Assembly: GCA_016617785.1 (NCBI GenBank)
Contig: JADILM010000002.1
Location: 2,108,001-2,172,000, forward strand
DNA length: 64,000 bases
DNA from: Sporobolomyces roseus
Lineage: Eukaryota > Basidiomycota > Microbotryomycetes > Sporidiobolales > Sporidiobolaceae
Direction of reading: 5' to 3'
The notes beneath the pieces were generated by a model. That model saw nothing but the letters and a program-made list of their open reading frames with translations, was not told the origin of the DNA and did no database searches. Both the position numbers and the translations under genes were made by a program. Positions 24,301-36,372 of the stretch are shown piece after piece (the stretch's first letter is position 1; each line of letters starts with the position of its first letter).

Positions 24301-25713
24301 GAACGAGAGAGGGAAAGAGACAGAGACAGGGATTCGAGGGATGGTGATAGGGATCGATCATCGAGGAGGAGCAGTCGTGAGAGAGAGAAGGAGAAGGAGA
24401 AGGAGCGAGAACGGGACAAGGACAAGGACAAGGAGCGAGTCAGGGAGAGAAGTGCCGATTCTTCGCATTCATCGACGAGGAGAGGAGGGGACCGAGATGA
24501 GAGGGACAGAAGAAGAACGAGTGATCGGGACAGAGAGAGCGATAGAGATAGGGACAGATCCGATCGTTCGAGCAAGGACAAGGACAAGGACGATCGCTAT
24601 TCCTCAACTCGAAGCTCGAGGGACGACAGAGACCGAGATGATCGAGGCAGTAGCAGTCGACGAACATCGGACCGTCATGATCGAGATTCTCGAGGAGGAG
24701 AGTCTAGTAGTTCTCGATCGAACTCGAGGAGGGACAAGGACGATGATAGACGGATACCGACTGAGACTTCTGCGGCTAGGAGAGCTAGGGAAGCTGACGA
24801 GAAGGCGAAAGCTGATAAAGAGAAAGAGAAGGAAAGACAGAGGGAAAGCGATCGGTTGAGAGAGGAACAACGGGCGAAAGAGAAGAAAGACAAGGAGAGG
24901 GAAAAGGACAGGAGAGATCAAGAGGATAGTGACAAGGAGCGGAGATCGAGTCGAGGCGGAAGTAGTCGGAGAGATGAATCTGTGAGTCTCCCATTCTTTC
25001 TTTCGAAGGTTTTCTTCGATCACTGATCTCGCCGTTTGCAGTCTTCTTCTTCCCGAAATGGTCTTCCCGCCAAACCTGGACCCAATGCCTCTTCATCCTC
25101 CTCTTCAGCACCGACACCAGTAGCTCCATCGAAACCCTCGATCCCCTCCGGTCCATCAGGAGATCGACTTCGCCCACCTCCCGCCTCTCGCAAACTCGAC
25201 CCTCCCTCCGAACCTTCCTCTTCCTCCTCTCAATCGCGAGCTACTCCCACTGGTCCCTCTGGACTCCCTCAACGACCCGCTCAAAAGAAAGCCGCAGATT
25301 CCCCAGCTCTTCCGACTGGACCTGCAGCTCAACGAACCCCTACAGCTCCTGCTGTCCCATCTCCTACTGAACCTACACCACCTACCGGACCTGTGAATAT
25401 GATTGTCAAGGGGAGAGGGAGATTGTATGATTCGTTAGTGAGTGATGGAGGAGGACGGGATAGGAGAAAGGAAGAGGAGTTGAAAGGAACTAAAAGGAGT
25501 GCTCCTAGTGGTCCTTTAGCTGGTACGTCTTGATTTCTACGTTCATGGTTGTGTTATGACGTGCTGATGAAGCATTCTGCGAGATGCACAGATCGATTAG
25601 CAGCTGGAGCTCCTGAAGAAAAACGAGCGAGAACTGAGGAAGGATCTGGATCGACGAGTCGAGGAGGCGGAGGAGGAGGAAGAGGTAGTGATTCGAGGGA
25701 TCGACGTAGATAG
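18362..25713 (+). CDS. THO2: THO complex subunit 2
   Basis: Nineteen exons: 18362-18429, 18494-18842, 18911-19038, 19115-19296, 19355-19611, 19677-19772, 19835-20545, 20588-21155, 21227-21660, 21726-22151, 22210-22286, 22356-22621, 22691-22860, 22922-22985, 23050-23246, 23309-23487, 23553-24981, 25042-25522 and 25592-25713, all in phase, giving 2067 aa. Hallmarks are GNFDLDPTRTLDIFLDTF, PIEKRFEFYGEWKDVWYK, GSAFFVTFWQMTLYDL and PTLFSCTENEARNYGRFLY. THO2 is the scaffold of THO/TREX, coupling transcription to mRNP packaging and export. The last 650 residues are disordered: Ser/Pro/Thr, then a long Arg-Asp/Arg-Glu/Arg-Ser tract, then Gly-Pro repeats. Intron 19297-19354 appears to be GC-AG and intron 20546-20587 is only 42 bp. 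Confidence 0.95.
24255..24960 (+). repeat. RD/RE/RS dipeptide-rich coding tract in THO2
   Basis: Degenerate GAGAGG/GACAGG/CGAGAG units encode alternating Arg with Asp, Glu or Ser for about 235 residues. Long open frames on both strands here are side effects of this composition. Confidence 0.85.
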
Positions 25714-26112
25714 TGACTTATTGTAGTAGGGAGAGGGAGGTGGTCAGTTATGGTTGTCATTGGGCGCAAGTAATTTTGTACGAAAGTGAAAACCCGGATT
25801 GAGTTTCACTCAAATACACCTGGCTTCGTTCGTGTACGGGTTTTGTGGCGTTATCGCTAGCGAGAGAGTATCGCTTTGATCTGATGCGAGGACATTCTGC
25901 GAAGATTCGACTTGTCGTTTGGAAATCGGTCTCTCTCTCTCTTTCACCTCACTTCGTTTACGACTCTCTCTCGCTCTATATACCCAGTCTCTTTCACTCT
26001 CACTCAGTACAGACACTGCCGCATCGACTCCTCGCCCACCTCCTCAATTCGTTTCAGCCGAACCTCATCATCCTTCGATCACTTCAAACCTACAGATAAG
26101 CTCTCTCACAAC
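25714..26112. promoter_or_regulatory. Beta-adaptin upstream region with CT tract and TATA-like box
   Basis: The 399 bp before the adaptin ATG contain CT-repeat tracts (25926-25945) and a CTATATAC element near 25976-25983, about 130 bp before the start. A role as core promoter is an inference from position. No gene lies here. Confidence 0.4.
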
Positions 26113-28973
26113 ATGGCGGATGCTAAATTATTCACTCGCTCAAAGCTACAAGAGTACGTCGCGCTCCTCTTCCCTCTCCTCTCACTCGCTCGCTGTTTCT
26201 CTGACGAATCGCTTTGATCTCTCTTCCCCTTCTCCCTCTCCTTCAATGGTCTGTACAGGCTGAGAGCAGAGTTACAGGCGGATAAGAAGGATAAGAACTT
26301 CAACAAGCGAAAGACTGTGCTGAAACGAGTCGTGAGCCTCTTTTTGAATCTAAATCACCCTCGTTACTCCCGCTGACCTTCGTTTGGCATCTAGGTCGCG
26401 AGTATGACTATGGGACAGGTGAGCAGCTCTCCTTGGTCAACTCCTCGTAGTCAGCGACTGATCACAGAGGCTTTTGACAGGATATGTCCCCACTATATCC
26501 CGACATTCTCGCTTGCCTCTCGATCCAAGTACTAGAAATCAAAAAGATGGTCTACCTGTACCTCGTCAACTATGCAAGAGTCAAACCCGAAATGGTCAAA
26601 CATGCTTTACCTGGATTACTATCCGTGAGTTTCTGCTTCTCCTCCCTCTTCTTGTCGGGTCTTGAGCTCATCTCGATTCTCACACCTCGATATAGGACGC
26701 AAATGACTCGAACGCTTTGATTCGAGCATTAGCAATTCGAACAATGTCATACATCGCAGTCCCCGACGTCCTCCGAGCACTCATCGAACCCCTCCATCAT
26801 TCCCTCAAAGACCGCGACCCTTACGTACGTAAGACGGCTTGTATAGCAGTCGCGAAGCTCTACATGCACGATCGACGGATAGTAGAGAAAGAAGATTTCA
26901 TTTCGAGTTTGAGGGATTTATTGATGGATCACAACCCTACGGTCATTGCTAATGCCGTTGCGAGTTTGGTCGAGATTAGTGAGAGGAGTGAGAATATCAA
27001 TTTGAGGTTGAATGGTGATATCGCTAGGAGGTTAGTGAGGGCTATGGGAGAAGCTTCAGAGTGAGTCCTCCGATTCTTTCTATGAGAGTTTCCTGGCAAC
27101 TTACTCGCGAGTTTCTGGGTCTCACAGGTGGGGACAAACGTACATTCTCGAATCGTTGATGTATTACGTACCGGACGAACATCAAGACGCAGAGTTACTA
27201 GCCGAACAAATCTCGATCCGATTACAACATTCGAATTCCGCGGTCGTCCTCACAACGGTCAAGGTGATACTGTATTTGATGAATTACATGGGTAGTCAAG
27301 TGATCGTGAATGAGATGTGTCGAAAACTGAGTCCACCTCTAGGTGCGTATGATTGCTTCAAACCATGACCCCGCTGGGACTGATTGCTTGATGAACTCCT
27401 GCACAGTCACTCTCCTCTCTTCGGGCTACGAAGTACAATACGTCGCTTTACGAAACATCTACCTGATCATTCAACGAAGACCATCGGTGCTCAAGAACGA
27501 CGTCAAAGTCTTCTTCTGCAAGTACAACGATCCGATCTACGTCAAACTCGCGAAATTGGAGATCATCTACCGGTTGGCGAATGAGAAGAATGTTGAACAA
27601 GTGTTGGCGGAATTGAAAGAGTGCGTTTAACGACTGGCTGCATCGGTTTAACGCGATGACTTATGCCTCCAACTCGATCAACGCAGATACGCTTCAGAAG
27701 TCGATGTTGAATTCGTTCGGAAATCCGTGCGAACCATCGGACGACTAGCGATCAAGATTGAATCCTCCGCCGACATCTGTATCTCCGTACTCCTTTCCCT
27801 CGTCTCAACGAAAATCTCCTACGTCGTTCAAGAAGCGATTGTAGTCATCAAAGACATCTTCCGACGTTACCCGAACCAGTACGAAGGAATCATCGGAACG
27901 TTGTGTGAGAATTTGGATGTCCTCGAGAATCCAGATGCGAAAGCTGCGATGATTTGGATTTTGGGTCAATATGCGGATAGGATCGAGAATTCAGAGGATC
28001 TTTTGGATGATTTCTTACATACTTTCTTGGATGAAACTGTCGAGGTACGCCCTTTCTCACTCTCCACTCGATGAGACGTAAATTAAGTATTGTAGCTGGG
28101 GATGTACAGGTTCAACTCGCACTCTTGACGGCTACTGTCAAACTCTTCATCAAGAGACCAACGGCAGGTCAAGACCTCGTACCGAAAGTTTTGAAATGGG
28201 CTACCGAATCAGTCGACAATCCCGATTTACGAGATCGAGGTTACATCTACTGGCGACTCCTCTCGACCGATCCAGCAGCAGCACAAGGAATCGTCCTTTC
28301 AGAGAAACCACCAATCTCGACCGAATCTGAAGCGATGGATAGAGGAGTATTGGATCGATTATTATTACACACGGGAACTTTAGCGAGCATCTACGGGAGG
28401 GAACCTCAATCGTTCGTTCGAAACGTACGACCTCGGATCTTACACGACTCTCCAGCACTCAGTCAGGAAGCGAAAGAGAGTTATTTGGAAGGATTGAGAT
28501 TACCTACTTTACCTCGACCACAACCTACTACTCAAACTTCGACGAATTCTGCTCCAATCATCCCACCGAAACCTACGAGGGAGGATTCAGATATTGGTGG
28601 AGATTACGGATTAGGGGGACCTGCGAGATCTGGTGGTTTGGGAGGAGGAGCGGATTTGTTGGGTGAAACGGAGGAGTCAGATGAGGAGGAAGAAGGAACC
28701 GCTTTGAACCCATCAGCTATCTCGGAGGAGGAACCTTCGAGACAAGATTCGTTACCTCTATCGACCCCTACGACTTCGCAACAGGAGAGGGAGGATGAGG
28801 CGTTGGATCCGTATGCTAGTTTGGCGAGGATGAGTTTGGATGGTTGGGGATTGGCTAGTAGAGGTGGAAGTGCAGGGATCGGAGGTGATACGGGATACGA
28901 GATGGATGGGAATCAACCGTTGAATGCGAGAGTTGGAACGGGTCAGGGTGGGAAAGATGATTTGTTACTTTAG
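26113..28973 (+). CDS. Clathrin adaptor beta subunit (AP-1/AP-2 beta adaptin)
   Basis: Nine exons: 26113-26153, 26259-26331, 26395-26418, 26481-26624, 26696-27060, 27128-27342, 27407-27620, 27687-28044 and 28110-28973, giving 765 aa. Typical beta-adaptin text includes [63 protein letters not shown] and [15 protein letters not shown]. These are the HEAT-like repeats of the trunk, which bind the mu subunit and dileucine cargo. After about residue 600 comes a disordered hinge. There is no C-terminal ear domain, as in short fungal beta subunits. Text alone does not let me decide between AP-1 and AP-2. Exon 3 is only 24 bp. Confidence 0.93.
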
Positions 28974-29414
28974 TTTCGTTGTGATTGATTGTATTGAAGT
29001 CATGAGTGGATACCGTCTTGCTCGAGTTCCACATATCAAACGGATAGATCGAGAGAGCTATCGTCGACGCTATGCGGTCGAGTCAAATCGACAGCAAGTA
29101 TAAACTTGCGAAATTCCACAATCCAAAAATCACAAGTCGAATCTCGCGTTCCTGCTTTTACTCGCTACTCGGCTTCTGTCCAGCTTTCGAAGGTAAGTCA
29201 AGCTCTGTTACGATGGCACGAATTGTCTTCTACAGTCTTTGTCACCTACTCGTCGATATTGACTCCCTTCCAAATCTTGATCTCTCTAGCTTCCCTCACG
29301 ACGCCTCTCAACTCCAAGCTCCCTCAAGTCACTCGCAAGCTCTTCTTACTTATCCCAGCTTGCCTCCTCGTCCTCTACTACCTCCTCTCGGCTTCCTCTC
29401 GCTCTTCCCCGACC
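28974..29414. other. Thioesterase upstream region with a possible 5' coding exon
   Basis: 3' flank of the adaptin gene, then a stretch holding ATG 29072 and a GTAAGT...CTACAG intron at 29193-29235 (43 bp). Splicing leaves an open frame fused to the downstream thioesterase. It may be a 5' UTR intron or a real N-terminal extension (see findings). Confidence 0.45.
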
Positions 29415-30414
<1,000 letters not shown>

Positions 30415-30547
30415 AAACTTCTCTCCAAGTTTTATTGCTATTCATAGAACGACACATTTGGTGTGGCGACGAGGGAGAGATGAACTTCGGTATTGCACAG
30501 ATCAAGCGGGACTACTCTGTTACGACTCGTTTTCTTCTGATTCGAAG

Positions 30548-31951
30548 CTATTTCTTCGGCTTTTGAATGCATTGTCTTCGATGATTAGGCCATTCCTTGA
30601 TCTGACAAGTATTCGAGCAATAGAGGTCGGAGAAACATGCTGCACCTGTCTCCTCAGCTACTCACGTCAGTACAGGTCCTGATTCGAACGGAGATTCAAA
30701 GTGGGAACGAGAACTCACATGCTTTGAGCTGGATCGTCTTAAATGATTTGTTGCATCCTGCACATCGACGCGTCGACTCAAAATTGAAGTATTTGGCAGA
30801 CTCTACCGCATACTTCCCACTATAGATGAGCGGGAATGGATTTGGCGAACCGACTTTGAGGACAACTTTCGAGCGAGAATCGACACGTGGCTTCTCGTTG
30901 AGCAGAGTCAAGACTGCGTCCACGCGAGAAAGTTCCGTTGGAGAGAGGCAAGGCTTGACGTCGTTCGAGTTGAGGCGAAGAATGCGGCGAGTCGGAGCTG
31001 TAGAAAGACTAGAAACGCTTGAAAGGAGGGAAGGATCGAGCGAGGTATCGACAGTCGTCACATAGGTCGAGCGAAGCCTATCTAGTGTCCAAGATGAATC
31101 TGAAAAGCGAGGATCGGAGGAAGAAAAAGAGAGCTCACCATTTCACTTTCGGAAGCGGGAGATACTCGAGAAGTGCGAGGAAACGATTCGTTTGTCTTTC
31201 GATTACCAGTCTGAGGTTTCTGTAGGTTTGACAGCTATAGGCACGATCAGCGTCGTGTGAGGAGGAAGTGTCAAGAGGCCGTAAACCGCACTCTTCGTAT
31301 TCGGCAAAGGGATAGCCTAGCAAAAACGCAAGTCGGGTATCAATAATGCTGCTCGGGAGATAGAGTGGATGTCGAATCTCACGGGAAGGCTGATGAACGA
31401 GAACCAAAAGATACTTTGACTGAGATTCATCGCAAAAAACTAACCCTCCCCATTCGTGGGAGAACATTCCAGCACCCTCGTACAGCTGCACGTAAGAGAA
31501 GACAGATCATCAGTACAGCGCAACAGTTTTCCGTCGCGCTCGACTGGCGGAGTTCTCGCTCGACATACCTCCCAAGAATACATGATTGGAGTGAACTCGC
31601 TGATTCCCAACGATGGACTCGCAGAAACGAGTTTTTCGACTTTCTCGATGACTTGCAACGTGGCTCGTTGCATCTCGACCGTGAGATCAGGTACCTGACC
31701 AGGAGGAACAAGAAGGAGTTTCTTGATATTCAGAACCGAACGAGGTACAGTTCTACATTTCGAGTACAAGCCGTCAGGATATACGATCGCGGTGATCCAT
31801 AGAGCGAACAGGTGAAGACGCACTTGACTTGAAGCAGTCTACGAGAAGCTGAAGTCTCGTAGTTGTTGACCATTGTGCGAGGATCCCACTTCAACAGCTT
31901 GTTCAGGGCCTGGAACTCTCTGATATCTCTGAAGTTGAAGTTGGTCGTCAT
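30548..31951 (-). CDS. Protein with C-terminal MYND finger, unknown function
   Basis: Exons 31951-31824, 31752-31569, 31485-31139, 31077-30719 and 30645-30548 give 371 aa. The last splice restores a full MYND finger: CAGC, then CAAC across the junction, YCSNTCQ, W and H, then C near the end (residues about 325-365). This makes the model convincing. The first 310 residues contain a compact segment (EWGGLVFCDESQSKYLLVLV to AEYEECGLRPLD) that I do not recognise. The acceptor at 31078 (AGATAG) is less certain because a nearer AG exists in another phase. The gene lies between two thioesterase paralogues and opposes both. Confidence 0.75.
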
Positions 31952-32334
31952 GACTATTTTGCCTTGGTCTCGTGGACGACGTAGCTAGGCTTGTAGGCTC
32001 GCTCAGGCGTGAGAGCGGAAAAAGCGAGAATGCAGAGAAGAAGGGATGGGACTTGGTCGGAAGCGTCGAGAGCTGTTCTTGACGGCGTAACAGCGGGTCT
32101 TGAGGCTATCAGAGGGCCTTCGGGTCGAGAGTCACGGGCAAAGTGAGATGTAGGAAGGAGAGAATCGATTTCGGTCTTTCCCTGACTCCTACATCTCGCT
32201 AGCATTACTCGATCTACCCACAGATCTGCTCTGGATACCCTCAGTATATCCTCAGACCCCTCACAAGCGCAGACAGCCTCTCCCTCGCTCATCTCGGCTC
32301 CCACATCACCCGATTTCCCTCAACCTCAATCACA
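31952..32334. other. Divergent promoter region, MYND gene/thioesterase copy B
   Basis: 383 bp between divergent starts. A 116-codon minus-strand frame at 31954-32304 abuts the MYND start but shows no homology I recognise, and it is interpreted as leader sequence. Confidence 0.5.
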
Positions 32335-33436
32335 ATGAGTACATCAAAGTACGCTCACCTAGCACCCATGCGAACACCTGCAGTACTTCCTGCAATCGGT
32401 CAGCATCGAGCTAGCGTCATCTGGAGCCAGTGAGTTCAAATTCTCCACTTTCATCTCGGAATCGCTTTCACTCCCGCTATGAGCTACAAGAAGCTTCTGA
32501 GCTGACTCCAGTATGATTCGTACACTATAGCGGACTAGGAGATAGTGCGGAAGGTTGGACAGACTTCGCAGATCAAGTGAGGAGACATGTCAAGGGAACG
32601 AAATGGATCGTAACGAATGCGTGAGCTCTTACTGCCTCTTCAGCTGGATTGTCAAGATTCGTGCTGAGATGTCAGGATCGTCTCGCAGGCCTTTGCGTGA
32701 AGTGACGGTGAACAACTCAATGAAAATGCCGGCTTGGTTCGTTCCAATCTCCTTCTTTCGCTGTTTCTCGATTACGTTCCCGCTCGAATAGCTCAATCGA
32801 GAGCATGTGATACAGGTTTGACGTCAAACGAGTCGGAGCAGGTCCATCTGACGAAGATACCGAAGGAATGTTTGCATCGATCGAATCGATTCAATCTCTT
32901 GTCGAAGAAGAAGTCGCGAATGGGATCGATAGGGAGAAAATCGTGATCGGAGGATTCTCACAAGGTGCGTCTTTCTCTCTGGTACTCGACAATTGCAGAA
33001 TACGGACTGATCCTTTGTCTCTTCCGACCTCTGCTAGGTGGTATTCTATCGCTTCTGACGGGATTGACGAGCGAGAAGAAGCTCGGAGGAGTAGCGGTAC
33101 TGTCTGGTTACCTAGGGATGACACACGAGGACAAGATCAAACCAGTGCGTTCTCGGACTTATTCTTTCTCTTTCTTTCTCGAAATCGCAAAGCTCACCCT
33201 TTTCATCTTGATAGCTCGTCTCACCTCACGCCTCCTCAACACCCATATTCATCGCTCACGGAACTCGAGATCAAGTCATCAGTCACGACAAAGCCGAGAA
33301 TTCGGTCAAATACCTTGCGGATGAACTGGGAGTGAAAGAAAACGTCGAATGGAGGAGCTATAGAGGTCTCGAACACAGTCTCGGAAGAGAAGAGATGTCG
33401 GACTTTGTACATTGGTTGGAGAAGACTCTGCAATAG
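32335..33436 (+). CDS. Acyl-protein thioesterase family protein, copy B
   Basis: Exons 32335-32429, 32531-32620, 32689-32736, 32816-32964, 33038-33144 and 33215-33436 give 236 aa. Triad: Ser126 in GGFSQGG, Asp181 in HGTRDQV and His216 in GLEHSL. Shared family text includes HGLGDSAEGW, NNSMKMPAWFDV and LTSEKKLGGVAVLSGYLGM, the last very close to [19 protein letters not shown] in copy A. All family landmarks are present, so an active hydrolase is expected. It differs from copy A in its N-terminus and near the histidine. It is convergent with the peroxidase gene. Confidence 0.93.
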
Positions 33437-33668
33437 AGCAGTGATCATCAAAGCGAAGGAACAGGTATCGTCGAGATACGAAAGGGTGAGAGCGAAGTTT
33501 CATTCGCAGGACTTATTGACAAGGTTTCTAGTTTCGAAGAGTGCTATGGACATAGGGAGATATCGCGGGAGCCTCGAGGACAGATTCGAGGACAATAGAG
33601 GGATAGATGGAATAGCGAAAGACAAAGGAGAAGAGTGGGTCGAGGGACAGGAGATGATCGAAGCTAGT

Positions 33669-35697
33669 TTAGCGACGACGGCAAGTGTACTGCTGACCAG
33701 AGACACCTCCAGTCTGCTGCATGCTGTTGTCGTATTCGATGTCGGTTTGTTGAAGAGGAATGTCCTTGATATCGCAACCGAAGAGTTTCTGATTCCGATG
33801 TCGAGGGAAACAGTCAGGTTTGACAAACAGAGATTGTAGCGGAGAGACGTACAGGTAGACCAGGAAGTAAACGTTGTTGAAGGTTATCAACGGCACCTTG
33901 AACTCCATCGAAGACGTTACCGATGAGCGATGCAGGAATACCGGATTTGAGACCTTGCACGATTTCGCATCCGATTGCGTTAACGTCGCCTCCCTTCAAG
34001 ACGTCTTGGACTGTTTGGGAATGAGGGAGAATGGGTCAGTTTGACAAGAGCGAAAGCAGCAAGGAAACAGTGAGAAAGCTCACGAGGGTTAGGAGGAAGA
34101 GGGTAAGCAGCGTAGGTTGGTACGAGCCCTGGCACAAGTCCGTTTACGACACCGTAGGGAGTCGCACGTCGGTACCAGTTATCGGGGAATCGCTCAGCTG
34201 TATATGAGCAAAGCCTGATCAGCGTGAGAGTCGGGAAGATCGAGAAAAGGACTGAACTCACGTTGGTAGCAAACGCTTCCGTCGTCGTTGATCTTGTAAC
34301 CCATGATTGAAGAGATCGACTCGAGGTTAGCAACACCTCCAGCTCCGTAAGTGCCGTTCGAGAAAAAGTTAGGAATCTAATAACGTAGAGTCAGCGAGAT
34401 CGTGAAAACAGAAGCGAATCGAAGGGACGTACGAAGGGATATTCTCCGAGGATGACAATAATGGTGTAGGCTTGGAAGTAGAGCTGGGGGTTGTTGTCGA
34501 GCGATTCTTTGGCGTTCTGAGCCCACAACTCGTTGGCGGCAGCAACGGTGAATTGACCATCTCCAGTTTTCTTGGCAATCTCCATGAAGCGCTTGAATCG
34601 ATCGGGTTGTCCAGAGTGGTTGTCACCGTTGTTGAGGAAGAAATCGGCTATAAACGAAAGCGAGATTTCGTCAGTTTTGATCGAAATAGAGCAGCGAGAG
34701 AATTTCGGAAAGGCTTACCGCGAGTAGCTGAAGCATCGCCCTCGCAACGAGAATGGGCATCGAGACCGAATTGACGGCCAGCGGCTTTCGAACCGATACC
34801 AGAAGCAGAGTAAGTTCTATCATCTTCACCTCCGACTAAGTTGAGTTCGTCGTCAGTACGTGCGTGCTTTCGATAGGGACAGAGATAGAGAAGATGTCGA
34901 GCTTACTTGAGAAGGTAGCGGTCTCGAGGCTGTCGACAAGAACGAAGGATCAGATTCAGATTCTGTCGCTTCGTCAAAAGAGAGTTTGACTTACTTTCCA
35001 CCAAAAGCGACGGCGATCAAGACGAGCACACCCGAGAGATCGGCAGCCATGTTGAACCCTTCGCTCGTAGCGTCAATGACTTGCTGTCCAGTGACGATAC
35101 CGTTGCGAGGGAGGTAACCCTGTAGAGAGAAGCGAAAATGAGGTGTAAGTGGACAGGACAAAAGATCAGAGATGATGAGACATAACGCTTACGTGATTCG
35201 CGAGAGTGTTCAGTCCAGGACAAGGACCTCGTTGACTGCGCGAGATGAAGAGATGATCAGCGAAAAGCTCATCGAGGGAGAGAGTCGAGGCTTACTCGGT
35301 GTTGAGAGGTTGTTGGAAAGGATGAGCGGCATCAGGACGACGATCAGATTTCTTGACGCCGGTAGCAGCGACGTTACCTGCGCGGGATGGGGGAAACGCC
35401 AAGTCAGACGTACTGTCGTGCGAAGGAAGAAAGAAAAACGTTCGACTCACTCAAACCATTGACGAGGTCTCCCACTCCGCCTTTGACACCAGTGATGACG
35501 GTTCCAGCGGTAGAGCCGACGATACCGGTCAGCGAATCAAGAATACCGCGCTTGCTGAAATCAGAGTCGGGTTTGAGGAGTCCACGTTCCATCATGTAGT
35601 TCATCGTAGCTTCCTCAGCGTCGGGACCAGCCATCCAAGGGAAGGCGAAGGCTGCCGTCGCTAGTTGAGCAACGGCGAAAACGACTGAAGTCTTCAT
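33669..35697 (-). CDS. Secreted heme-thiolate peroxidase (chloroperoxidase/UPO family)
   Basis: Eleven exons: 35697-35451, 35377-35296, 35235-35193, 35119-34995, 34929-34907, 34835-34719, 34647-34433, 34376-34262, 34197-34084, 34010-33853 and 33788-33669, giving 452 aa. The N-terminus MKTSVVFAVAQLATAAFA is a signal peptide. The family motif PCP is present (RGPCPGLN, proximal Cys about 115), as is the Mg/heme-site motif EGDASATR (about 205-212). Further typical text includes LANHGYLPRNGIV and DNHSGQPDRFKRFMEIA. These enzymes use H2O2 to halogenate, oxidise or oxygenate organic substrates outside the cell. Exon 5 is only 23 bp. Cysteines near the C-terminus may form a disulfide. Which reaction it prefers cannot be told from sequence. 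Confidence 0.93.
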
Positions 35698-36372
35698 GTC
35701 GAGTCGAGAGAGATGCGGTTGTCGGGAGAAGATCAAGGAGCTCGAAGTCGACGAGTTGTGGTCGATGCGAAGAGGAGGCGAGAAGGGGGCGGACGTAGTT
35801 GATGTCGACGAGCTGTTGTCGATGAGGGATAGGATTGAAGGTCAAGAGAGGGCGTGAAGATGAAGAAAAGCGAAGAAGATTGAGAGAAAAGAAAAAAGAG
35901 GGACCTCGAATCGAATCGACCAATGAACAGCCCTTGAGATCGCTACCCACGACCCCTCGAGGAGAGCTTTGGGGGTATCTCCGAAGGCCTGAAGCGCTTA
36001 GCCTACGAAAACGTTCATCGTCAACGAGAGCGAGCGAGGTAAAGGGTGTCGACGATTTTTGACGATTCGGATCAAGCTCTTCCACCCTCGGGCCGTTCGT
36101 ACGGATGGAAATCCCTGAGTTCGGACATGTCGTCTTTAATGAAATTCATCAAGTGCGAAACCGGTTGTTGAAGGGCGAAGTTCGGTGTGATTCAACGCTA
36201 GTGCTGCTGCAAGGGTCGATCCTTTCAATCCGGCAAACTTGACAGAGTCGACAATGATCTCATTCAGTATTCGCTCCAGTTCGGCAAGTAGCAAGAACAG
36301 AGCAAGAGACAGGGTGAAACTGCCGAAAGGGAAAGGGAGAATTAGCAAACAACAACGACGACAACAGCAAGG
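35698..36372. promoter_or_regulatory. Divergent promoter of two secreted-protein genes
   Basis: 675 bp between the peroxidase and the unknown secreted protein. Two imperfect 21-bp direct repeats (35747-35767 and 35804-35824, GTCGACGAG core) lie just upstream of the peroxidase start. A 70-codon minus frame at 36136-36348 is not supported as a gene. Confidence 0.4.

Noticed and set aside
24084..24587. Minus-strand Ser/Leu-rich frames
   Set aside because: They are the reverse of the RD/RE/RS tract and have no independent coding signs.
23504..24859. 451-codon second frame across THO2
   Set aside because: Overlaps the THO2 exon in another frame; its Arg/Pro/Leu composition reflects repetitive codons, not a separate gene.
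31954..32304. 116-codon minus-strand frame next to the MYND gene
   Set aside because: No recognisable product; it fits the divergent leader region.
36136..36348. 70-codon minus-strand frame with a hydrophobic start
   Set aside because: It starts at a non-ATG codon and lacks support; probably promoter sequence.
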